Below the pieces are notes generated by a model, which ran no database searches, was not told where the DNA came from, and was given only the letters and a program-made list of their open reading frames with translations. From Zelonia costaricensis (taxonomy: Eukaryota; Euglenozoa; Kinetoplastea; Trypanosomatida; Trypanosomatidae): a stretch of DNA of 24,749 bases. The stretch is from NCBI GenBank assembly GCA_030849075.1, contig JASAOO010003141.1:1-24749 (forward strand), given 5' to 3'. Numbering within the stretch: position 1 is the stretch's first letter; each line of letters begins with the position of its first letter. This document shows, in pieces, positions 18,013 to 24,684 of the stretch. Made by a program: the position numbers and the translations under genes.

Positions 18013-18161
18013 GGGGGGGGGGGGCACACGGTAGCCCCCCTTTCACAACACCGCCGCAGCCGCTGCGCTGCTGGAAACGTCTCCGCCACTTGATGTTTCT
18101 TTTAGGGTTTTCTCTGCTTCCTCCCCCCCCCCTTCCGCCCCGCTTCTCTTCACCCCCCCCC
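18013..18161. repeat. G12 / C6 / C10 / C9 homopolymer cluster
   Basis: G12 at 18013-18024, C6 at 18035-18040, C10 at 18123-18132 and C9 at 18153-18161. The strand that carries the pyrimidines changes between 18024 and 18035, which fits the change of coding strand around this site. Confidence 0.9.
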
Positions 18162-18481
18162 TTCATCACCAACTTTGCGGCTCAGACCCCGAGTTGAGCC
18201 AGCACCGGCTCCGCTTGTAGATTTGTTGGCTGCACCAAGCCTCTTCGAGGGGAGAAGTGCGGTTCCGATGCATTAGAAGCCGAACACTTTTCACGTCACG
18301 TGCGACTCGTTCGCGAAGAAAAAAAAGAGACTTCCTCTGCAGCGCAAGACTAGAGATTCAAAGGAAAGGGACAGCGCCACCGAACAACAACTCCAGTGGC
18401 ACCACGTAGGTTCTTTTACAGCGCCTCTCCGATTATCGCGAGCAAGGTAATGCGCTTTCGATCTTTTGCCACACAAATCCC

Positions 18482-18536
18482 CACGTCTCCTGTTGTTTCT
18501 ACCCTCGCCATTTTTGCTCGTTACTGCACAATGTAG
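18482..18536 (+). promoter_or_regulatory. Putative spliced-leader acceptor for the first plus-strand gene
   Basis: A pyrimidine-rich stretch (18484-18520) is followed by AG at 18535-18536, leaving a 5' UTR of about 20 nt. A second AG at 18553-18554 would leave only 2 nt. Short leaders are acceptable because the 39-nt spliced leader is added. Confidence 0.5.
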
Positions 18537-18556
18537 CACAACACCAACTGCCAGAA

Positions 18557-19213
18557 ATGCTTGAAAGAGCCGGATTGCCGTCCCGCGGACCCCGCGCATC
18601 GGCGGCCTTGGAGGAGGACGACGGTGCATCCGACACCTCGCTGTTCTTCTCGATCCAGATTGAGGAGCCGCCAACGTCGGCTGAGGCGACTCATTCCACC
18701 GACCTGCAAGTCCCTGCCGTGCCGACGCTTCACTCCATCGAAGTGACGTACATTCTGTTCAAGGTGGCCTCTGCCGGGTCGGCGCTGCGCGCCGTGTACC
18801 TGCTCCTACAGCGCCTCGATTCGGACGGCCGCGCAACGGGCCCGCCGACCCCGCTCGTCGTTGCTGACGCGTCGCAGTGCTCGGCGCGCGTAAGCCTGAA
18901 GCTGTTTGCTGGCGACAGCATTCGGCTTTTCCTGCTCCAGCGGGGCGCCGGGCAGGCGGTGAGTGAGGTCAAGTTCTGCGGCTGCCTACGCAACAGTGCT
19001 GACTGCTTTTTTGCGTCTAGCACGCCGCCAGCCGCGCTGCTCTCGTGGACGCCGAGTGCGTTCCGTCCTGTGGGTCCTGCACGGCAGCCGGCGGCTGCTC
19101 GCAAGCGCAGCCGATCCCCTGCCCAAGCCGCCGCACCTGAGGGTGGTGGGTCTGAAGACGAGCCACCGCTGCTTGTGTACGCGCCGGTCACAGGCGGCGA
19201 CGACGAAAGCTAG
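18557..19213 (+). CDS. Conserved hypothetical protein, possible nucleoplasmin-like beta domain (218 aa)
   Basis: The ATG is at 18557 and the TAG at 19211-19213. It is the first plus-strand gene after the strand-switch region. Residues about 28-148 look all-beta: FFSIQIEE (30-37), SIEVTYILFKV (60-70), LRAVYLLLQRL (77-87), ARVSLKLFAGDSIRLFLLQRG (110-130) and VSEVKFCGCL (135-144). This strand pattern, with a last strand ending in a Gly-containing turn, resembles nucleoplasmin-like chaperone domains, but the similarity is weak and by eye. The tail is Ala/Pro-rich, with a basic KRSRS (183-187, possible nuclear signal) followed by short acidic stretches (SEDE, GDDES). A nucleoplasmin-like histone or ribosomal-protein chaperone is one hypothesis; any small beta-sandwich adaptor would fit as well. 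Function is unknown. Confidence 0.8.
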   Translation: MLERAGLPSRGPRASAALEEDDGASDTSLFFSIQIEEPPTSAEATHSTDLQVPAVPTLHSIEVTYILFKVASAGSALRAVYLLLQRLDSDGRATGPPTPLVVADASQCSARVSLKLFAGDSIRLFLLQRGAGQAVSEVKFCGCLRNSADCFFASSTPPAALLSWTPSAFRPVGPARQPAAARKRSRSPAQAAAPEGGGSEDEPPLLVYAPVTGGDDES

Positions 19214-19635
19214 CAGCTTCTGGTGAACTGGCCCGTACTTTTTTTTCTGGCTAACTCTGAGACGGTTAATGGTAGCACACAGTCATGCCGTAATAGTACA
19301 TAAACTTACACCTGCTTCGTGAAGAGAAGTGACCCTCAGCTGCATCTCTCGCTTGCCTGGTGGCTCCTTTTTTTTTTTTACTGGGCCCCAGTGCCCCGAT
19401 GCTTGGAGCTTTTGTACGTCCGCTGACACTTTCTCCTCTATCTCCGCCTTGTTGTTCCCTCACAACACATTCACCGACACACTCGCGCATACGAACATCA
19501 GCTGTACACAGAAACTCGGAAACCGACGAAGGAGGGGAAGAGCACAGCTAGCGAGGCTTGCCACGTGCGCAGCTTTTGGAGCGGTCGTGTTCTTCCATCG
19601 CCGCGCGACACAAGCCCCCACAAACGGTTGACGCA
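19214..19635. other. Intergenic region: 3' UTR of hypothetical gene and leader of phosphatase
   Basis: There are 422 bases with no gene. They hold two pyrimidine tracts: a T-run stretch at 19366-19380 followed by AG at 19389-19390, and a mixed tract at 19428-19460 followed by AG at 19500-19501. Confidence 0.6.
19428..19501 (+). promoter_or_regulatory. Putative spliced-leader acceptor for the phosphatase
   Basis: A pyrimidine-rich tract (19428-19460) is followed by the first AG at 19500-19501, giving a 5' UTR of about 134 nt. The T-rich tract at 19366-19380 with AG at 19389-19390 is an alternative. Confidence 0.45.
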
Positions 19636-20760
19636 ATGACGCTTACAAAGCGGGCGCGCTCAAGCGTGGACCTCGCCACCTGCTCACTCAGCACTCTTCC
19701 CACCAATACGCTCTCCGTTGAAAAGGAAAATGATGTGCTCTTCCGACTTCTGGAGTTGCTGCCCGACCACTACACCAGCAAGATCTCCGATGAGCAGCGC
19801 ATCCCGGAAGGCCTCATCGTGCAGCTTCTTGTCACGGCGCGCGCCATCATCGCGAGCGAGCCGGTTCTGGTTGAGGTGGACTCGCCAGTGTACGTGTGTG
19901 GCGACCTGCACGGGCAGTACTACGACCTGGTGAACATATTCAAGCGGTGTCCGCCGCTGGGCGGCACGGTTTTCGGCTCCGACTCCAAGCGGGCCCGGAA
20001 GGAGGCCACACCTGCCACGGAGGAGAAAATATACAGTTTCCTCTTCCTGGGCGACTACGTCGACCGCGGCGCGCGTTCTGTTGAGGTGGTAGTCACCTTG
20101 CTCGCGCTCAAGATAATATCGCCGCGGCATATGACGATGCTTCGTGGCAATCACGAAGACGAGCAGATCATGCTCCTGTACGGGTTTTACGACGAGTGCA
20201 AGCGCCGCTACGGCCCGAAGCTGTTCAAGATGTTCACGGACTTTTTCCGCATTTTGCCTGTCGCTGCGCTCATCAACAGCTCAATCTTCTGCATGCACGG
20301 CGGCCTCTCAGCCGAGCTGCGCCTCGTACGCGAGATTCCAGACCCGCGTCCGTGCAACGTGCCGCACTCGGGCATTATCTGTGACTTGCTGTGGGCAGAT
20401 CCGGAGTCGGACTTGCCGACTGGCGTTGACTGGGCCCCCAGCTCTCGTCGCATTTCAGCCGTCTTCTCAGAACGTGCGCTAGAGCGCTTCCTGATAGAAA
20501 ACGACATCGACTTTGTCTGCCGCGCCCACCAAGTGGTGGAGGAGGGCTTCCAGTTTTTCCCAGACCACAAGAAGCGCCACCTGCTGACCATTTTCTCTGC
20601 CACCAACTACTGCAGCGAGTTTGGCAACCGAGGCGGTATCTTGTGCGTCGACGACAATGGGATCTGCAGCATCATCACCCTCGAGCCGCCGGACTTTGTG
20701 CAGCAGCGCGACATCATGCTGCTTCGCGATCCCCTCCCCAACCCGCTTCGCGGCGACTGA
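19636..20760 (+). CDS. PP1-related Ser/Thr protein phosphatase, PPP family (374 aa)
   Basis: The ATG is at 19636 and the TGA at 20758-20760. The open frame upstream to 19558 begins with TTG and is leader. It is a metal-dependent phosphatase of the PPP family, closest by eye to PP1. All core motifs are present: GDLHGQ (89-94), GDYVDRG (139-145), RGNHE (170-174), YGFYDECKRRY (182-192), HGG (221-223) and RAHQVV (296-301), so catalysis is expected. Departures from PP1 are an insertion of about 22 residues between GDLHG and GDYVDRG (about 108-131) carrying a basic KRARK; GNHED where PP1 has GNHEC; and SATNYCSEF (321-329) where PP1 has SAPNYCGEF, in the loop that binds microcystin-type inhibitors. 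An N-terminal extension with KRAR (5-8) and the insert could be nuclear-targeting. It is not one of the near-identical canonical PP1 copies. Confidence 0.95.
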   Translation: MTLTKRARSSVDLATCSLSTLPTNTLSVEKENDVLFRLLELLPDHYTSKISDEQRIPEGLIVQLLVTARAIIASEPVLVEVDSPVYVCGDLHGQYYDLVNIFKRCPPLGGTVFGSDSKRARKEATPATEEKIYSFLFLGDYVDRGARSVEVVVTLLALKIISPRHMTMLRGNHEDEQIMLLYGFYDECKRRYGPKLFKMFTDFFRILPVAALINSSIFCMHGGLSAELRLVREIPDPRPCNVPHSGIICDLLWADPESDLPTGVDWAPSSRRISAVFSERALERFLIENDIDFVCRAHQVVEEGFQFFPDHKKRHLLTIFSATNYCSEFGNRGGILCVDDNGICSIITLEPPDFVQQRDIMLLRDPLPNPLRGD

Positions 20761-20833
20761 CGCGCTCTGAGCAAGCTATCTCGTGAAGCGGTATCTGAGC
20801 GTGCCTTGCATAGAATGAGACTCAGATGATGAC

Positions 20834-21022
20834 GTGCAAACGACCCCTTTTCTGCGGGTTCACACTGAGGGCCCGTTCTCCTCCTTGTGGGATGCGAACG
20901 CCCTGTCCGCTGGCTTCTCGCCGCACCTCGCGGCGCTCACGCTGCAGATCCCGACATACGAGAGAATAAGAGAAAAGTTTAAGCTGTGTCTGTTTTCCGC
21001 CAAGCAAGGCCTCGGACATGAC
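20834..21022 (+). pseudogene. Possible remnant of a HECT ubiquitin-ligase C-terminus
   Basis: An open stretch without an ATG, preceded in frame by a stop at 20816-20818, translates to a segment resembling the end of HECT domains. It has HLAALTLQIPTY (20924-20959), then IREKF (20966-20980), then AKQGLG (about 20999-21016). HECT proteins end with a pattern of the type HTCxxxLxLPxY, then LREKL, then AxGFG. The catalytic Cys would fall at 20930-20932, which encodes Ala here. About three residues are missing between the Tyr and the REK element, and no stop follows where HECT proteins end. Third-position GC is high in the centre, as in genes. Inference: a decayed fragment of a gene once present on this strand. 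The similarity is by eye, short, and could be chance. Confidence 0.35.
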
Positions 21023-21397
21023 GCAAAGAGGACTAGCCGTCTGCGGCACGTTGGACCCGTGGTCTCGGGCTGCGGCGCACGCGTTGCACGACCGCAGTGG
21101 TCCTTTTTTCGACACCTGCCAGTACCGGCGGGCTCTCAGTTCTGTCTTCCGCATCCTTCACAGTACTCTTTCCATTGCAACCCTCCCCTTCCATCACCTC
21201 GACCCTTTTGGACTCTCCGCTTCTGCGCTTTCCTTTTTTTTTTAAACTGGCTTTTGCTCGACTATCGCGTTTCCCTTCACATCAGCCCCCCCAAATCTCT
21301 CCAAAAGCCAGTTCCCCGGGACAAGGGGACGTAGAAGAGCGTGTGCGTCGGTGAAGGTCGTCCGCTCAGAGTGGCTAACGACGCCGCCTCACCTCAC

Positions 21398-21433
21398 ATT
21401 TTTCTCCCCTTTTTCCTTTTTTGGCTTCTCTAG
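21398..21433 (+). promoter_or_regulatory. Putative spliced-leader acceptor for the CFAP20-domain gene
   Basis: A strong pyrimidine tract (21398-21430) ends directly in TAG, with AG at 21432-21433. This leaves a very short 5' UTR of about 12 nt before the ATG at 21446, and supports that ATG as the start. Confidence 0.6.
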
Positions 21434-21445
21434 AAAGGCGCAGAC

Positions 21446-23041
21446 ATGACAGCGGCTCTACAGCTTGTGATGGAGGCGAACAGTAAGCTACTGACCTCTG
21501 CCAAGGTGGCTAACCCACGCGGCTGCTCCATCGACATTGACAAGCTCATCCACAAGCCTGTCTTGATCATGAAAGGCTCGACGTCGCAAACCCGTGTCCG
21601 CATTCCGCGTGAGGACCGGCCGCTCTCCTCGCTCCGCCTGTACGACTCCCTTCTCGTGGCCCAAATAAGCCTCAACTCGATGGAGCACTTTGCGCTGGAG
21701 GTGGTGGTTAGTCAGTACACTGTTAGCCGGACGAAGCTCGTAATTGGCACGCACATCAGAGCGGCCCGGTTTGAGCAAAACGCGGAGGATCTGACCACGG
21801 CATATCTGCCACTCATTATACCCCGCAATAAGTGGGTGCAGGTAGTTTTCCACATCGCCGGCATCGCGCACTCCGTTTTCAATCTTCCTTCAATCACGTG
21901 CATCGACACCATTACACTCACAGGGACGGCGCGGATGTGCTGTGTTTTTACGAGCAGCGACGAGCAGTCTTGCATCGACGCGACACCAGATGGGATGGCA
22001 CTGTTTGCCGTTCCAGCCTACGCACCGCCCATCTGGAAGACGGCAATCAGCACCCCTGATCACTCCTCCGTGCCGCTGCCCGTCTTGCAAGCGCGCAACG
22101 CCTCGCCAGTGGTGGGTGAACTGCCCTCGATTTCTGCTTCTGCTACCGCCAGCGAGTCACCGCCGCCGATTGCGTCGCCGCTGTCCAAGCACCAGGCGAA
22201 GCCGCCCCGACTCGAGCCCATTCGAGACGTCGCCGCGACGCCGCCGTCTCCGAAAGGCCCGTCCAGCAGCAACTCTGCCGTGCCGGTGGCCGCACTCCCG
22301 CTCGCCAAGGCGCCGGTGCGGTCGCCGCCGCGGTGCGAGTACATTCGCCTCGTCGACGACGACGACCTTGCCGCGCGAAATGAGGTTGCCGCTGTCTCTT
22401 CCTCGTACCCCGAGACGCACCGCCAGACACTCTCCAACCAGGACGGTGGCAATGGACGCGTTTATGGCGGGACCCGTGGCGGCGGTGGCGGCGTGGATGC
22501 GGCTGGTGGCGGGGTCAGCGGTTGGGAAAACCCTCCAGATGAACGGCCCGGTGCGGGGTCGGCCTCGTCGCCGCCGCGCAACGGCAAGGCAGAGGTCCTG
22601 AAGAAGCCCATGCAGCGGAAGCCAAGGAGCGGCCCCGGGCTGCATGGCCCCCCTGGGGCTGGCGACAACGAGCGTCTGCAGCGCATCATCGCGTCGCGCA
22701 AGCGGCGAGTTGCCCCGAGGCAGGGCTCCGTGAGCGGCGGCGGCGATTGCGGGCGTGGTACGGGGTCGCGGCGGCAGCAGCGGCTGCGGCGTCGCATGCG
22801 TGCCATGCGCGCCAACGAGCAAAAGGTCAACAAGGCGGCGGCAGCGAAGGGGCTGCTGGCGTCTGAGCTGCCCCTCTCGGAGCGGATTTCGCTCGTGGAG
22901 GAGGCAGTAGAGGCGGCGCCGGTGTGCGGCTACGGCTTCGGCTACCTCGGCGTGCTTAAGCCCAACGGCGAGTACGAGGAGGACGAGGATGCCAACCTGC
23001 GGCTCGCCGGCGCCCTCACCCTCTTGACGGACGGGGAATGA
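21446..23041 (+). CDS. CFAP20-domain-containing protein (531 aa)
   Basis: The ATG is at 21446 and the TGA at 23039-23041. Residues about 35-170 match the CFAP20/DUF667 fold as found in CFAP20DC (human C3orf67). The blocks are SSLRLYDSLLVAQISL (61-76) followed by HFALEVVVSQ (81-90), then TKLVIGTHIRAARFE (96-110), PLIIPRNKWVQVVFHI (122-137), and a closing SITCIDTITLTGTARMCCVF (149-168). CFAP20 binds doublet-microtubule inner junctions; CFAP20DC proteins are long relatives with disordered tails and poorly known roles. Here residues 200-400 are Pro/Ser- then Gly-rich and probably disordered. A strongly basic Arg/Gln segment follows (about 405-455), which could bind microtubules or nucleic acid. 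A more ordered acidic C-terminus has GYGFGYLGVLKPNGEYEED. A flagellar or centriolar role is inferred from the family. Confidence 0.85.
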   Translation: MTAALQLVMEANSKLLTSAKVANPRGCSIDIDKLIHKPVLIMKGSTSQTRVRIPREDRPLSSLRLYDSLLVAQISLNSMEHFALEVVVSQYTVSRTKLVIGTHIRAARFEQNAEDLTTAYLPLIIPRNKWVQVVFHIAGIAHSVFNLPSITCIDTITLTGTARMCCVFTSSDEQSCIDATPDGMALFAVPAYAPPIWKTAISTPDHSSVPLPVLQARNASPVVGELPSISASATASESPPPIASPLSKHQAKPPRLEPIRDVAATPPSPKGPSSSNSAVPVAALPLAKAPVRSPPRCEYIRLVDDDDLAARNEVAAVSSSYPETHRQTLSNQDGGNGRVYGGTRGGGGGVDAAGGGVSGWENPPDERPGAGSASSPPRNGKAEVLKKPMQRKPRSGPGLHGPPGAGDNERLQRIIASRKRRVAPRQGSVSGGGDCGRGTGSRRQQRLRRRMRAMRANEQKVNKAAAAKGLLASELPLSERISLVEEAVEAAPVCGYGFGYLGVLKPNGEYEEDEDANLRLAGALTLLTDGE

Positions 23042-23450
23042 GCTGTCGAGGCTGGGTTTGTTTGATGTGCAGCCGCTTGTGTCTTGGTAAATTGTACATG
23101 CACAATGTACTCTCCTGTTTGCGAGTCGCCTGCCCCACCTCGTTTACTTATCTCCGGCCCTGAGAAGGCCTCCGCTGCGCAATGGTTGCCTCGCTCATGC
23201 CTGGAGGGAAGGGGGGTGGTGGTGGTAGCCAGGCGTGACGGTCGGCCCCTTTTGTCGGTACTTGCTCTGTCGTCTCGAAGCCTCTCCGCGTGCGTCCGTG
23301 CACCGCTGGCCGACAGTTTCTTAAACTCAGTCGCCGTTCAGCCGCCACAACTTCTCGGTCTTCGGTTGAGCTGTAGCCACAGAGGCCGCTTGCGCGGCAA
23401 GCGCTGCGAGAAGCCACCAAAGCAGAAAGCTACCAGACTCTGAACTCTGC

Positions 23451-23465
23451 TTTTTTTTTTTTTTT
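23451..23465 (+). repeat. T15 homopolymer
   Basis: Fifteen T's on the sense strand begin a pyrimidine-rich tract that runs to about 23510. This is the form of a trans-splicing signal, yet no gene follows within 1 kb. Confidence 0.9.
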
Positions 23466-24301
23466 GTTTCCCTCTGTGTCTCCTCTTCGCACCCTTGTCC
23501 CTCTGCCGGCTCGTTGCGTGCGCCGAGTGCCGGCCGTCGGTTTCTCCAGCACCGCTCCCCCTACCTCCGCGAGCTCATCTCACACGCATGCTTTGGTGGG
23601 GCTGCGGCAGTGACGGCAGGATGCCTTCTTCGCATGTCAATTAGTTCACTGGAAATGCCGAGGCTCTACTCTGTCGGCCCGGAGACTGACCTTGGCTGCC
23701 GCGTGCATCGCCTTCGTGTTGCGTTGCACAGGTTGACTCGGCTGTGCGTCCACGCCTTCGCCGCGTTGCCGCGCGCAAGTCTCCCGCCGCTCCTTTGTCT
23801 CTGTTTCCTTCTTGCTCTGCGCGCGGTGCGGCCGGGCTGACCGGCCGGCGCCACTGACCTTTCCTCTCCTACACGTTGACGTCACGTTTCATGACGTTGT
23901 GCCCCCCCCTCCCCTCCTCCCCCTCCGTCGTTGGTGTTCCCGTTTGGCTCTTTTTGGTTTTCCTCGCCCTGTGTGCGCCTGTGCGTGTCCGTGTATGCGG
24001 CTCTCGCCTTCTTTTTGTTTTTCTCCCAGAGCTTGACAGCGACGTGTCGCGTGTTGTCTTGTCGCCGGTCAGTGTGACAGGTGACCGGCTTTTCCGCTTG
24101 CCACATTCTCTTCCTTCTTACGTGGACGCATGCCTGAAGGAGGGCCGCAGGTGTGTGCGTGTGTGTCGATGCACCTTGACGACCAACCACCGTGGCAAAG
24201 AAGCGGTGGAAACACGTAAAACTCTTCGAAGGAAGACTGGACATCAGCGGTTCTACCTCGCCTTGCTGGAAGTGGGACGCCAGCACCACGCAAGGGGGTG
24301 G

Positions 24302-24329
24302 GGAGGACAGACGCACTCGTCTGTCCTCC
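24302..24329. repeat. Perfect 12-bp inverted repeat (hairpin, CACT loop)
   Basis: Bases 24302-24313 (GGAGGACAGACG) are the exact reverse complement of 24318-24329, with a 4-base CACT loop. The transcript would form a stable GC-rich stem-loop. A weaker stem (TGCTGG 24264-24269 with CCAGCA 24280-24285) lies just upstream. There is no T-run after it to suggest a terminator. Confidence 0.85.
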
Positions 24330-24648
24330 AGGCAGCTCGCGGGTCGACGGATTGTCCTTGACTTGCGCACCCCGCCGTGACACTGAGGTTCGCGTCGGAA
24401 GTTGCGCTTCGAAGCGCACGGGAGCGCTCGCGGTGCTCGTGTGCTGCTTTTCCTTCGCCGTTCCCCGCTTCACCCTGCTTCCCATGCATGCGCTCCCCCC
24501 GAACTCTCCCTCACCTCTCCTCACCACCCTTCTGTGTCTGTCTGTGTGTCTCTGCCCCCTCGTTCCCCGGGGTGTACACCGACACACACTCGCCATCAAA
24601 CACACCTAATCAACCACACACATACACGCATACACACTCACGTGTTGC

Positions 24649-24673
24649 AGGTGTTTTCGCCGTTCCACCCAAG
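24649..24673 (+). promoter_or_regulatory. Putative spliced-leader acceptor for the right-edge gene
   Basis: AG at 24649-24650 (TTGCAG) leaves a 5' UTR of 34 nt; AG at 24672-24673 after TTTTCGCCGTTCCACCCA leaves 11 nt. A CA-rich and C/T-rich stretch lies upstream (24495-24640). Confidence 0.45.
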
Positions 24674-24684
24674 CAAGCGTAACG

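Larger units (their letters stand above)
17558..18556. promoter_or_regulatory. Divergent strand-switch region (bidirectional transcription start region)
   Basis: All genes to the left are on the minus strand and all to the right on the plus strand, so transcription diverges from these 999 bases. In Leishmania and Trypanosoma such regions are RNA polymerase II start regions, marked by acetylated histones and histone variants, and usually without a TATA-type promoter. The left part (17580-17625) is purine-rich on plus, which serves as a pyrimidine tract for EIPR1. The middle has G12 (18013-18024), then C6, C10 and C9 runs (18035-18040, 18123-18132, 18153-18161). The right part is AT-richer and ends in a splice acceptor for the plus-strand gene. 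No tRNA or 5S gene was seen in it. Small open frames within it (for example 17913-17981) are not supported as genes. Confidence 0.85.
20761..21445. other. Intergenic region with possible HECT-domain remnant
   Basis: There are 685 bases between the phosphatase and the CFAP20-domain gene. The first half contains a coding-like open stretch listed separately. The second half is pyrimidine-rich (21160-21240, including a T-run at 21232-21242, and 21398-21433) and serves as splicing signal for the next gene. Confidence 0.6.
23042..24684. other. Long intergenic region with several pyrimidine tracts, no gene supported
   Basis: These 1,643 bases are the longest gap of the plus-strand unit. They contain T15 (23451-23465) followed by a pyrimidine tract, a second C/T-rich tract at 23905-23960, a third at 24001-24029 ending in an AG at 24028-24029, a perfect hairpin at 24302-24329 and a C/T-rich stretch at 24495-24570. 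Open frames here begin with TTG (for example 23514 and 23876) or have unremarkable low-complexity products. A short stem-loop (GTACAT/ATGTAC, 23094-23110) lies just past the CFAP20-gene stop. No tRNA, and no snoRNA with clear C/D boxes, was recognised. Confidence 0.55.

Noticed and set aside
19558..19635. 26-residue N-terminal extension of the phosphatase
   Set aside because: It begins with TTG, and the sequence is leader following the splice-acceptor signals.
23105..23443. 112-codon ATG open frame after the CFAP20-domain gene
   Set aside because: It has a real ATG but overlaps a small stem-loop, lacks an acceptor of its own, and has no domain or coding-like composition.
23876..24361. 161-codon open frame
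   Set aside because: It starts with TTG, runs through a pyrimidine tract that is more likely a splicing signal, and resembles no family.
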